22,721 nucleotides of DNA from an uncultured Bacilli bacterium (GCA_910586295.1 CAJUGE010000032.1:1-22721), one strand, 5' to 3'. Positions 6,932-14,626 are shown, counted from the first letter of the stretch. Made by a program: numbers and translations. The notes: generated by a model from the letters alone, not told the origin.

Positions 6932-7910
6932 CATAGTAAATTGCTCCCATTCCAAGCATAAATCCAACAATCCAAAACATCTTTACTATATCATTTTCAC
7001 TCCAACCAAGTTTTTCAAAATGGTGATGAAGTGGAGCCATTAAAAATATTTTTTTACCAAACTTCTTAATTGATATTATCTGAATCATACTTGAAAGTGT
7101 TTCTGCAATAAATACTCCACCAATAACTGCTAAGGAAAGCTCATGTTTAGTTAAAATTGCCACAGATGCTAGTGTAGCACCGAGTCCTAAAGATCCTGTG
7201 TCTCCCATAAATACTTTAGCAGGATGTGTATTATAAACAAGAAATCCAAGAAGAGAGCCTACTAGTATAAAGCAAAATATTGCTATCTCTTGATATCCAT
7301 CTACCCAAGTTGTACCCCAAGATATAATACCAAAACTTAAGAAAGCTATAGCAGAAAGTCCTCCAGCAAGTCCATCTTCTCCGTCTGTTATATTAACAGC
7401 ATTACTTGTCCCCACTAATAAGAATAGTATAAATAGTCCATAAAGCCATTTCAAATCAATATCTAGACCTATTGAAGAAATAATAACATGAGTACTGCCA
7501 CCATCTCTCATATAGATATAAAAGAACACTAAAGCTATTAATACTTGGACAATAAGTTTTTGCATTATAGATAGTCCACAATTATTATGCTTCAAAATCT
7601 TCTTTAAATCATCGGCAAATCCTAGCAAACTATAACTAATAAAGACAAACATAATAATTACTAGAGAAGATGTAATTTCAAGACTCCCCTTAAAATAGAG
7701 AAGTAGCATAGTAATTATTGTAGGAATTATAAATATAAGTCCTCCTATTGTTGGAGTTCCCTCCTTGACAAGATGTCTTTCTGTTATATGTTTGCTAACA
7801 TTTTGTCTAAAATTTAGTTTTCTAAGTAAAGGTAAAATAATAAAGCCTAAAAACACAGAAATAAAGAAACCTAACATTAACCCTAAAACTGACTTGGCCA
7901 AAATAAGCAT
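6918..7910 (-). CDS. mraY: Phospho-N-acetylmuramoyl-pentapeptide transferase
   Basis: 330 residues, about ten membrane segments. MraY moves phospho-MurNAc-pentapeptide from UDP onto undecaprenyl phosphate, making lipid I on the inner face of the membrane. Diagnostic motifs: GTPTIGGLIF near residue 51, FADDLKKI with Asp100-Asp101, NAVNITDGEDGLAGG (170-184), FMGDTGSLGLGA, and PLHHHFEKLGW near the C-terminus. In the NAVNxTDGxDG motif the usual Leu is Glu178, next to active-site aspartates. ATG 7910 has AGAGGAAG seven bases upstream. It has its own promoter downstream of the PBP gene and a terminator at its end. murE and murF are not adjacent, and murD is absent downstream. Confidence 0.96.
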   Translation of the reverse strand: MLILAKSVLGLMLGFFISVFLGFIILPLLRKLNFRQNVSKHITERHLVKEGTPTIGGLIFIIPTIITMLLLYFKGSLEITSSLVIIMFVFISYSLLGFADDLKKILKHNNCGLSIMQKLIVQVLIALVFFYIYMRDGGSTHVIISSIGLDIDLKWLYGLFILFLLVGTSNAVNITDGEDGLAGGLSAIAFLSFGIISWGTTWVDGYQEIAIFCFILVGSLLGFLVYNTHPAKVFMGDTGSLGLGATLASVAILTKHELSLAVIGGVFIAETLSSMIQIISIKKFGKKIFLMAPLHHHFEKLGWSENDIVKMFWIVGFMLGMGAIYYGVWL

Positions 7911-7932
7911 AAAATCACTTCCTCTTAAATCT

Positions 7933-7962
7933 ATTATACTCTAGTTTAATTACAATTTACAA
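7933..7962 (-). promoter_or_regulatory. Probable sigma-A promoter of mraY
   Basis: TTGTAA (7962-7957), 18 bases and TATAAT (7938-7933) on minus, in the 73-base gap between the PBP stop and mraY. Confidence 0.55.
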
Positions 7963-7983
7963 ATAACATCGAATTTGCAGACA

Positions 7984-9894
7984 TCAATTTAACATCAACT
8001 TGACAACTCCACCTTCTTTAATTCTTTCTCCAGCCTTAGGACTAGTTTCTACCACTGTCTCACCATTTCCACTATATTCTATTGTGAATCCAGCAAGTTG
8101 TTTTAAAGCATCGGCTTTAGACATATTGATTACATCTGGTACAGTAAAGTATTTAGTCTCATACCACTCATATTGTTTAGGTATTCCTTCAGGATCACTT
8201 TTTATATCGTACAAATTAATTGCAGACTTTAAAACATTGCTTGCAATAGGAGCAGAAACAGTTCCGCCATATTGAGTCACTCCGTGAGCACCATCAATAG
8301 CAATATATATAACTAACTCTGGATCATCTGCTGGCATAAATCCTATAAAAGACAAAATATAATTACCAACCATATACCTTCCATCAGGTCCAACTTTCTG
8401 AGCAGTTCCAGTTTTTCCGCCAATCCTATAGCCCTCAATATACGCATTGTGTCCTGAACCATTAGCAACTACACTTTCTAAAACATATTTAACTAGCTCA
8501 CTAGTTTCCTTTGAGACCACTCCTTCACTTTTTAATTTGGGTTGAAACTCTTCTATTGTAATTCCTGTATCTGGTTCACTTATACTAGAAACTATGTACG
8601 GAGTATACATATTACCACCATTTACTATTCCACCTACTGCTGCAACTTGTTGAATAGCAGTTACAGAAACTCCTTGTCCAAATGACGTTGTAGCCTGTTC
8701 AACAGGACCAACTTTATCTAAATTAAATATTATACCACTTGCTTCGCCATTTAAATCAATTCCAGTTTTTTTACCAAATCCAAGTCTATCAATATATTCA
8801 AACAATTTCTCTTTACCAAGTCTATTACCAAGTTCAACGAAACCCGGATTACAAGAGTTCTCAACTACTTGTACAAAAGTCTGGTCACCATGCCCTTGAT
8901 GTTTCCAGCAATGAAGTGTAGCTCCTGCTATTTTAATACTTCCAGAATCATAAAAATGTTCATCAAAAACATTAACTAGCCCTTCATTAATTGCTGCAGA
9001 TAAAGTCAATATTTTAAAAGTAGATCCTGGTTCAAAGCTCTTCCAAATTGCCAAATTTCTATTTATAGTCTCTACAGAATAGTTTTGATAATTTCCAGGT
9101 TCAAACGTAGGTCTACTACTCATAGCTAAAATTTCTCCTGTCTTTGGATTCATAACAATACCAATCGCACCTTCTGCTTCGTATTTACTTACTGCATTAT
9201 TTAATTCACTTTCTAAAACTAATTGTAAATCTAAATCGATAGTTAAATTGACATCCAATCCACTTCTAGGAGAAACATATATTTCTGGCATTTCAAGTTT
9301 ATTTCCCTTACCATCTGAATAATATTTAATACTGCCATCATCACCAGTTAAGTAATCGTTATACATAAGTTCTAATCCACTAAGTCCTTGATTGTCGATA
9401 CCTACGTACCCAATTACATGAGCTAGTACATCATTATATTTATAATATCTTTTTGTCTCTTTAAGTAAGTACACACCATCGTATCCTAGATTATTGATTT
9501 TCTCTGCAATTTCATAACTAAGATTTCTACCCTCTGGATGTATTCTTTCAATGGAAACACTTTTACTAACATGTCTTAAAATTTCTTCATAATCTGCATT
9601 CAAAATTTCACTAATATTTTTAGCAACTTCTTCTTTGTTCTTTATTTGATTAGGAATAACAACTAAAGAGGATGTGGTTTCATTACCTGCGATTACCTTA
9701 CCATTTCTATCAAGAATCCTTCCCCTATCTGCTTGAACAGGTAAATTTCTACTCCACAGACTACTAGCAAGATTGTTTAACTTCTCATATTCAATTACTT
9801 GGATGTAAAAAACTCTAAATACTATAAGAAAAAACAACAATACAACTATTATAAAAACCATTTTTATTCTACCATTTTGTATACTCTGAAACAT
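7984..9894 (-). CDS. spoVD: Class B penicillin-binding protein with PASTA domain, SpoVD/FtsI type
   Basis: 636 residues. One N-terminal membrane anchor (about 10-32) is followed by the PBP dimerisation domain with ADRGRILDRNG, then the transpeptidase domain. Active-site motifs: SFEPGSTFK (SxxK, Ser291), SCN (Ser347) and GGKTGTA (Lys494). A single PASTA domain (about 580-636, starting FTVPDVINMSKADAL) ends the protein. One PASTA and this length fit SpoVD of spore-formers; a vegetative FtsI/PBP2B role cannot be excluded because no second copy is seen here. ATG 9894 is chosen because AGGTGAG lies at proper spacing; the GTG three codons upstream falls within that site. It is followed by mraY, as in classic dcw clusters, but rsmH and ftsL are missing upstream. 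Confidence 0.93.
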   Translation of the reverse strand: MFQSIQNGRIKMVFIIVVLLFFLIVFRVFYIQVIEYEKLNNLASSLWSRNLPVQADRGRILDRNGKVIAGNETTSSLVVIPNQIKNKEEVAKNISEILNADYEEILRHVSKSVSIERIHPEGRNLSYEIAEKINNLGYDGVYLLKETKRYYKYNDVLAHVIGYVGIDNQGLSGLELMYNDYLTGDDGSIKYYSDGKGNKLEMPEIYVSPRSGLDVNLTIDLDLQLVLESELNNAVSKYEAEGAIGIVMNPKTGEILAMSSRPTFEPGNYQNYSVETINRNLAIWKSFEPGSTFKILTLSAAINEGLVNVFDEHFYDSGSIKIAGATLHCWKHQGHGDQTFVQVVENSCNPGFVELGNRLGKEKLFEYIDRLGFGKKTGIDLNGEASGIIFNLDKVGPVEQATTSFGQGVSVTAIQQVAAVGGIVNGGNMYTPYIVSSISEPDTGITIEEFQPKLKSEGVVSKETSELVKYVLESVVANGSGHNAYIEGYRIGGKTGTAQKVGPDGRYMVGNYILSFIGFMPADDPELVIYIAIDGAHGVTQYGGTVSAPIASNVLKSAINLYDIKSDPEGIPKQYEWYETKYFTVPDVINMSKADALKQLAGFTIEYSGNGETVVETSPKAGERIKEGGVVKLMLN

Positions 9895-10084
9895 AATACT
9901 CACCTAGTAAAATTATGAAGAATAAAATTAAATTAGAACTACGCAATTATTTAGTTGTTTTGGAAATCCTAACAAACTCCCTTTCCTGTTTCTCTGGATT
10001 CTCATCCTTTTTAGACGATCGTAAGACTGATAATTTATATCAAAAATTTTACGTATTATAAAAAAGAGAAATTCGAACAATGCC

Positions 10085-10591
10085 TTATTTCAATTTCTTT
10101 ACATTAATATCTTCTTGAACTATATCTACATAAGTTTTACATTCAGATTCTACATAACTTCTAATTTGCTTTAAATAAGCAATTTTGCCTTGTCTATCTT
10201 TAAGCATAACATCGTATATTTTCCCTATTCTAATTGATTCTTCTTCATTACAAGACACACTAATTTCAATAATCTCACTTAAGCCTAAATCTTTTTTAAC
10301 ATCTTCAAGAACAGTTACTTTCTCCAACAATGCCTGTTTCTCTACAAGAGCAGATTTCAATTTTTTAAACAGAATTGCAATAGGAAAAAGCGTAGATGCA
10401 CCTATTATTGTACTAATAGTATTCAAACTATCTTCATGGCTAATTCCATTTGATGCGGATACTAAATAACCTAATAATGCATAAATAGACATCAAAAGGA
10501 GAATCCCACCTATATAAATATTAAAATGCTTCCCATTATATTCATCCATTAAAATATCAGTAATACAACAATCTAGAATTTTCTTTCTCAT
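10085..10591 (-). CDS. Small membrane protein, unrecognised
   Basis: 168 residues from ATG 10591, with AAGGAG nine bases upstream; the longer reading overlaps the -10 box. Two hydrophobic helices (about 25-46 and 56-75) are separated by a short acidic loop. The remaining 90 residues are a charged, probably helical soluble domain with EKQALLEKVTVLEDVKKDLGL suggesting a coiled coil. No known motif is visible. It sits just upstream of the PBP gene where rsmH or ftsL would be expected, but it resembles neither: FtsL has one membrane helix. The promoter is very good and is embedded in a palindrome. Function not assigned. Confidence 0.7.
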   Translation of the reverse strand: MRKKILDCCITDILMDEYNGKHFNIYIGGILLLMSIYALLGYLVSASNGISHEDSLNTISTIIGASTLFPIAILFKKLKSALVEKQALLEKVTVLEDVKKDLGLSEIIEISVSCNEEESIRIGKIYDVMLKDRQGKIAYLKQIRSYVESECKTYVDIVQEDINVKKLK

Positions 10592-10615
10592 AATTATCAA
10601 CTCCTTGTATAAAGT

Positions 10616-10657
10616 ATTATAAGACATATGCGTTTTAATGTAAAGATTTTAAAACGC
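10616..10657 (-). promoter_or_regulatory. Promoter with palindrome at -35, gene 10085-10591
   Basis: TTTACA (10644-10639), 17 bases and TATAAT (10621-10616) on minus. Perfect 9-bp arms GCGTTTTAA (10630-10638) and TTAAAACGC (10649-10657) flank the -35 box, which lies inside the 10-base spacer. Confidence 0.75.
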
Positions 10658-10687
10658 CAAAAAATATACCAAACTTAATACTGCTCG

Positions 10688-10716
10688 TTGACTTAAAAGA
10701 CAAAATATGATACAAT
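10688..10716 (+). promoter_or_regulatory. Sigma-A promoter of gene 10744-11076
   Basis: TTGACT (10688-10693), 17 bases and TACAAT (10711-10716), divergent from the previous promoter. Confidence 0.75.
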
Positions 10717-10743
10717 ATTAATAGTTAAAGGGGGAAATAATAT

Positions 10744-11076
10744 ATGCCAGATAATAATCTGAATGGATACGTATCTTATGTAAGAGACACATTTTTAGGT
10801 TCTGAAGGAGAATATGCAAAACAGATTCAAGATCTAAACAAAAATAGTATCGAAGGACTAAGCGAGTATCACAGTGAAATGTTATATAAATTAGCAAAAC
10901 AAATGATGGATGAGGTAGAATATACTGATAAATTTAATTTGGAAGATATGGAACAAGTTGAAGTTCAAATAATAGCACTTTTATCAGCTATCAAAGATGT
11001 TACATTAAGAAAAGAACTAATATTAACACCTGATTACGAAGAAGAAAAAAGCTACACTTTAAGAAGACGAAGATAA
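10744..11076 (+). CDS. Small acidic hypothetical protein
   Basis: 110 residues. AGGGGG lies nine bases upstream of the ATG, behind a clear promoter, and a strong terminator follows, so this is a real monocistronic gene. The protein is acidic and helical, with no signal peptide or membrane segment, and ends in a basic tail (TLRRRR). I do not recognise the family. It is one of only four intact plus-strand genes here and is divergent from the membrane protein gene at 10591; the two promoters do not overlap. Confidence 0.75.
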   Translation: MPDNNLNGYVSYVRDTFLGSEGEYAKQIQDLNKNSIEGLSEYHSEMLYKLAKQMMDEVEYTDKFNLEDMEQVEVQIIALLSAIKDVTLRKELILTPDYEEEKSYTLRRRR

Positions 11077-11096
11077 GACTGGAAAGTCTTTTTTTT
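11075..11096 (+). terminator. Rho-independent terminator
   Basis: AAGACT, loop GGAA, AGTCTT, then eight T. It overlaps the TAA stop codon of the preceding gene. Confidence 0.9.
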
Positions 11097-11117
11097 ATAT
11101 CAAAAGAAAAACTATCT

Positions 11118-11651
11118 CTAGTCTTCTTCCTTAGGACAAGTAAATATTTGATTATCAAATACATAGTGGTCATCTTCCAATTTAGCAGTATACTCAGTAC
11201 CTTTATATTCAAATATTATCTTACTAGATTTAATCTTCTTAATTTTAATATCTTTTTTTATGTCATCTTGCAAATTAGTATCTCCTGATACTAGGTAATC
11301 TAAGTTACATCCACCAGTTGCTGTAGTATATAAATCTTCTCCAGCTTGTTTATATTTAGCATTTATCTTTTTATTTAAATCAGTAGCAATCTTATCATCA
11401 TATACTTCTTTTGAAAAAGATAATAAAATTTCTAAACTATTATATTTACTAATACCTACTAAATAATACTGACTCCCGTCAATCTCTTTCTTTTCATTAG
11501 GATTTACAGGAAGTCCTGTTCCATCAGCAGTAAGAACTGAAACATATGCCTTTTCTAATGAGTTAAATAACATTTTTTCCTTTTCTTCTTTACTTACTCC
11601 ACACCCTGTAACTAAAATTAGTGTAAGAGCAATTACTAAAAATTTCTTCAT
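11118..11651 (-). CDS. Lipoprotein of unknown function
   Basis: 177 residues. A signal peptide (MKKFLVIALTLILVTGC) with lipobox VTGC puts Cys17 as the lipidated residue, so the protein should be anchored on the outer face of the membrane, with LspA (17175) the likely processing enzyme. The mature part is Lys/Asp rich, with a YLVGISKYNSLEILLSFSKE segment and two further Cys (about 115 and 173) that could form a disulfide. Family not recognised. ATG 11651 has AAGGAG seven bases upstream. It follows transketolase with a 62-base gap holding a possible weak promoter (TTGTGT, 17 bases, TAATAA), so it is probably its own unit. Confidence 0.8.
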   Translation of the reverse strand: MKKFLVIALTLILVTGCGVSKEEKEKMLFNSLEKAYVSVLTADGTGLPVNPNEKKEIDGSQYYLVGISKYNSLEILLSFSKEVYDDKIATDLNKKINAKYKQAGEDLYTTATGGCNLDYLVSGDTNLQDDIKKDIKIKKIKSSKIIFEYKGTEYTAKLEDDHYVFDNQIFTCPKEED

Positions 11652-11713
11652 TTTCCTTCTCCTTCTTTATTATCCTTAGTTATATTTTAACACAAAATAT
11701 AAATTTTATATAC

Positions 11714-13666
11714 TTATTTTAGCAATTTTTCACATTTTTCTACTAATGTTGTAATATCAAAGCCCATATATTCAAGAACTTCTTTTCTAGAACCACTTAC
11801 TCCAAAAGAATTTACATTGAGTAAATATCGTTTATTATAAACAAATTCATTCCAAGAAGAGTCATTACTCGCTTCTAAAACTATTATTTTAACACCCTGA
11901 GGAAATAAGTCTAAAAAATATTCTGAAGACTGTTTACTGAATACTTCTTTAGAAGGCACAGAAACCACTCTAGTCATTATGCCTTTTCTTGTAAGCTCGT
12001 CGCTAATTTGCATAGCAGTTTCTACTTCACTGCCTGTAGAAATAATTATTCCAGATAATCTTCCCATTTCTCTTTTAATAACATAAGCACCTTTTAAAGT
12101 TCCTTCTATACTACTACCTTCCAATATTCCTTTTTCTTCCTTTGGAATAACAAGTGCAACAGGGGATTTTTTATTAATTATAAAATCCCAACTGCCAACT
12201 AACTCATTTACATCAGCAGGTCTAAACACCGTCAAATTAGGAATACTTCGAAGTGCGCCTAGTTGTTCAATTGGTTCATGAGTAGGACCATCACTACCTA
12301 TTTTTATAGAATCATGAGTGAAAATATAAGTTACTGGCAAATTCATCATAGCAGTTAATCTTATTGATGGTTTCATGAAATCACTAAAGCTTAAAAATGT
12401 ACTTCCAAAAGGCTTTAACCCCGATAAGGCAAGTCCATTAAGTATTGCTCCCATTGAAGTTTCTCTCACACCAAAATGTATATTTTTACCACATATATTG
12501 TTAAACTTAAAATCACCACTTTTTTCTAAATAAGTCATAGTTGATTTAACAATATCTGCTCCACCACCTAAAAATGTTGGAGACAAGGAAGAAATAACAT
12601 TCATTAAATTTGAATTAGTAATACGCATATCTTCTATTAGATTGTTTTCAAAATTAATATGTAAATTTTTTAAATTAAGTTTTATACCATCTTCTAGCGC
12701 TTCAAGTATTTTTTTCTTTTCAGGATTTCTTTCTAAAATTGCATTATAAGTTTGAGCCCAATTATTATATATAGGACTGATTCTCTTATCTAAGCTATCT
12801 CTATAAAAATCAATTGCTTCTTTAGAAACATGAAATGGTACGCGTGACATATTCATTTTCTCTTTAACTCTAATAATATCATCTTCACTTAAAGCTTTTC
12901 CATGAGCTTCACTCGTACCTGCGACACTAGTTCCTATTCCAATTATTGTTTTGACCTCAATAATGCTAGGTTTATCACTAACAGATTTTGCACGTGTAAT
13001 AGCTTGACTAATACTATTAAAATCTTCACCATTAGCTACAACATCAGTATGCCATCCTTGAGAATCAAATCTTTTAATTACATCTTCATCAAAAACACCT
13101 TGTGTTTTGCCATCCAAAGTCACATTATTAGAATCATACAAAACTATCAGTCTACCTAGTTTTAAAGAGCCAGCTAAAGAGGCAGCTTCATAACTAATTC
13201 CTTCCATCAAATCTCCATCACTAACTAGCACATATGTATAATGATTTATTAATTCTTTACCTAGTATATCTCTTAGGTATTCTTCTCCAATTGCCATGCC
13301 TACTGCACTTGCTAAGCCTTCACCTAAAAGTCCAGTAGTCATTTCTATTCCAAGCTTAGTATTTAATTCAGGATGGCCTGGTGTTTTACTACCTCTCTTC
13401 CTAAATTTTCGTAAATCTTCCAAGTCAAAATTATAACCACTATATAGCAAAGTACTATAAAGAAGTGCAGAACCGTGCCCCGCACTAAGAATAAATCTAT
13501 CTCTATTAATCCAAGTACCATCATCTTTATTAAAATTCAAATGATACATAAACAAAGAATAAATCATAGGAGCTGCACCCAAGCAAATACCTGGGTGTCC
13601 ACACTTTGCTTCGTTAATCATATCTATTGCTAGACTTCTAATTCCATTAATAATCTTAGTATCCAT
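11714..13666 (-). CDS. tkt: Transketolase
   Basis: 650 residues, close to the usual 660-670. Transketolase moves two-carbon ketol units between sugar phosphates in the non-oxidative pentose phosphate pathway, using thiamine diphosphate and a divalent metal. Evidence: GHPGICLGAAPMIYSLF near the N-terminus, HGSALLYSTLL, the cofactor motif SDGDLMEGISYEA ending in YDSNN, the middle-domain segment FGVRETSMGAILNGLAL, and HDSIKIGSDGPTHEPIEQ with the conserved substrate-binding histidine. The first Gly of the usual GDGDLMEG is Ser. The start at ATG 13666 is supported by AGGTGG a few bases upstream. It has its own promoter and no other pentose phosphate genes beside it. Confidence 0.96.
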   Translation of the reverse strand: MDTKIINGIRSLAIDMINEAKCGHPGICLGAAPMIYSLFMYHLNFNKDDGTWINRDRFILSAGHGSALLYSTLLYSGYNFDLEDLRKFRKRGSKTPGHPELNTKLGIEMTTGLLGEGLASAVGMAIGEEYLRDILGKELINHYTYVLVSDGDLMEGISYEAASLAGSLKLGRLIVLYDSNNVTLDGKTQGVFDEDVIKRFDSQGWHTDVVANGEDFNSISQAITRAKSVSDKPSIIEVKTIIGIGTSVAGTSEAHGKALSEDDIIRVKEKMNMSRVPFHVSKEAIDFYRDSLDKRISPIYNNWAQTYNAILERNPEKKKILEALEDGIKLNLKNLHINFENNLIEDMRITNSNLMNVISSLSPTFLGGGADIVKSTMTYLEKSGDFKFNNICGKNIHFGVRETSMGAILNGLALSGLKPFGSTFLSFSDFMKPSIRLTAMMNLPVTYIFTHDSIKIGSDGPTHEPIEQLGALRSIPNLTVFRPADVNELVGSWDFIINKKSPVALVIPKEEKGILEGSSIEGTLKGAYVIKREMGRLSGIIISTGSEVETAMQISDELTRKGIMTRVVSVPSKEVFSKQSSEYFLDLFPQGVKIIVLEASNDSSWNEFVYNKRYLLNVNSFGVSGSRKEVLEYMGFDITTLVEKCEKLLK

Positions 13667-13691
13667 GTCCCACCTACTTTATCATATTAGT

Positions 13692-13720
13692 ATTATACCA
13701 CGTAAGACAAACGTTGTAAA
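13692..13720 (-). promoter_or_regulatory. Sigma-A promoter of transketolase
   Basis: TTTACA (13720-13715), 17 bases and TATAAT (13697-13692) on minus, about 25 bases ahead of the start codon. Confidence 0.75.
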
Positions 13721-13724
13721 ATAC

Positions 13725-13877
13725 TTAAGCATAATAAGTTCTGACTTCTTTTATATCTTGAGCCTGCGAGTTTATGTTCTCTATTCTTTTAGTAATTAAA
13801 AATGACAAAATCGCTACTAAAATATAAAACACTATTATTCCCCTATATTCTTTAAATAATTTTTCTTGTTTTTCCAT
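13725..13877 (-). CDS. Small single-pass membrane protein, likely SOS-induced division inhibitor (YneA/SosA-like)
   Basis: 50 residues: ATG 13877, TAA at 13727-13725. Residues 1-12 are charged (MEKQEKLFKEYR), 13-29 form one membrane helix (GIIVFYILVAILSFLIT), and about 20 polar residues follow, ending RTYYA. AGGAAGTGGTGAG provides a ribosome site. The promoter is a full consensus (TTGACA-17-TATAAT), and its spacer is exactly filled by one of the three boxes that also cover the lexA promoter. Known parallels: B. subtilis yneA and S. aureus sosA are small, single-pass, SOS-induced division inhibitors divergent from lexA. I infer the same role by position and topology; there is no sequence homology visible, and YneA's LysM domain is absent. 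Confidence 0.75.
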   Translation of the reverse strand: MEKQEKLFKEYRGIIVFYILVAILSFLITKRIENINSQAQDIKEVRTYYA

Positions 13878-13904
13878 AAACTCACCACTTCCTTTTCTAA
13901 ACCA

Positions 13905-13933
13905 ATTATATTACATATAAATGTTTGTGTCAA
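13905..13933 (-). promoter_or_regulatory. Perfect-consensus promoter of the small SOS gene
   Basis: TTGACA (13933-13928), 17 bases and TATAAT (13910-13905) on minus. Box 3 (13913-13926) lies wholly in the spacer, a classic repressor position. Confidence 0.85.
13913..13926 (+). promoter_or_regulatory. Putative LexA box 3
   Basis: ACATATAAATGTTT, with the perfect dyad ACAT-N4-ATGT. It belongs to the set ACAWAKAWAYGTTT found three times between the two start codons. Confidence 0.7.
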
Positions 13934-13940
13934 GAATAAA

Positions 13941-13954
13941 ACAAAGAAATGTTT
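13941..13954 (+). promoter_or_regulatory. Putative LexA box 2
   Basis: ACAAAGAAATGTTT, 28 bp from box 3 and 15 bp from box 1. It overlaps the -35 region of lexA. Confidence 0.65.
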
Positions 13955-13981
13955 GACAAATATACGTTTTTATGTTAAATT
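13953..13981 (+). promoter_or_regulatory. Promoter of lexA
   Basis: TTGACA (13953-13958), 17 bases and TAAATT (13976-13981). The -10 box is weak (4 of 6). Boxes 2 and 1 cover the -35 box and spacer, which predicts autorepression. Confidence 0.7.
13956..13969 (+). promoter_or_regulatory. Putative LexA box 1
   Basis: ACAAATATACGTTT, one base after box 2, lying in the lexA promoter. Confidence 0.65.
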
Positions 13982-14004
13982 ATATACATAAGGAGAGTGA
14001 TAGA

Positions 14005-14622
14005 ATGCAACCTTTAACAAGAAAACAAGAAGAAGTGTTGACAGTAATCAAGAAATTTATAGCTAAAAACGGCTATAGTCCTAGTGTAAGAGAAGTATGT
14101 GAATTAATGAATTTAAGTAGTACTGCTACTGTATTCGTTCATATGAGACATCTTATGAATAAAGGATATTTAAAACAAACAGACAACAAATTCCGTACTC
14201 TTGAAGTACTAGTACCAAATGAATATTTAGAAAATAAAGAGGATGTTGTAAGTGTACCACTTTTAGGTAAAGTTACTTGTGGTAATCCAATAGAAGCAAT
14301 AGAGTTCCCAGATGAGTATATAAGTTTACCAGCATTTATGATTCCTAAAAAAGAAGAAATATTCACTTTAAGAACAGAAGGAATGAGTATGAAAAATGTT
14401 GGTATTTATGATGGAGACGTCGTAATAGTTAAAAGAACTTCAACAGCAAAAAACGGTGACTATGTTGTTGCGCTAGATGAAAATGGATTTACAACACTAA
14501 AGACTTTTTATAAAGAAGATGGTCACTTTAGACTACAACCAGAAAACGAGACTTTGAGTCCTATAATACTTGATAAAGTTACTATACTAGGAATTGCTAT
14601 TGGACTTTATAGACAATTCTAA
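14005..14622 (+). CDS. lexA: SOS repressor LexA
   Basis: 205 residues. The N-terminal winged helix (about 1-66) starts PLTRKQEEVLTVIKKFI and has GYSPSVREVCELMNL and the recognition helix SSTATVFVHMRHL. The C-terminal self-cleaving serine protease domain has GKVTCGNP (cleavage site Cys92-Gly93), EGMSMKN (catalytic Ser128) and TTLKTFYK (catalytic Lys166). Spacing between site, Ser and Lys matches E. coli LexA within one residue. RecA-stimulated autocleavage removes repression. The usual site is Ala-Gly, so Cys is a substitution there, and the recognition helix departs from the SSSTVHxHL pattern of Bacillus. ATG 14005 is preceded by AAGGAG at nine bases; the in-frame start 33 bases upstream lies within the promoter. 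Confidence 0.95.
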   Translation: MQPLTRKQEEVLTVIKKFIAKNGYSPSVREVCELMNLSSTATVFVHMRHLMNKGYLKQTDNKFRTLEVLVPNEYLENKEDVVSVPLLGKVTCGNPIEAIEFPDEYISLPAFMIPKKEEIFTLRTEGMSMKNVGIYDGDVVIVKRTSTAKNGDYVVALDENGFTTLKTFYKEDGHFRLQPENETLSPIILDKVTILGIAIGLYRQF

Positions 14623-14626
14623 ATAT

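Noticed and set aside
8000..8275. Plus-strand frames within the PBP, mraY, transketolase and pseudouridine synthase genes
   Set aside because: These are antisense shadows of well-supported genes without ribosome sites.
9928..10005. Minus-strand 25-codon frame (starts MRIQRNRKGS) in the leader of the PBP gene, considered as an ftsL remnant or leader peptide
   Set aside because: AAGG directly abuts the ATG, leaving no spacing, and there is no membrane helix. I see no gene in 9904-10084, only a possible TATAAT (10060-10055) with a poor -35.
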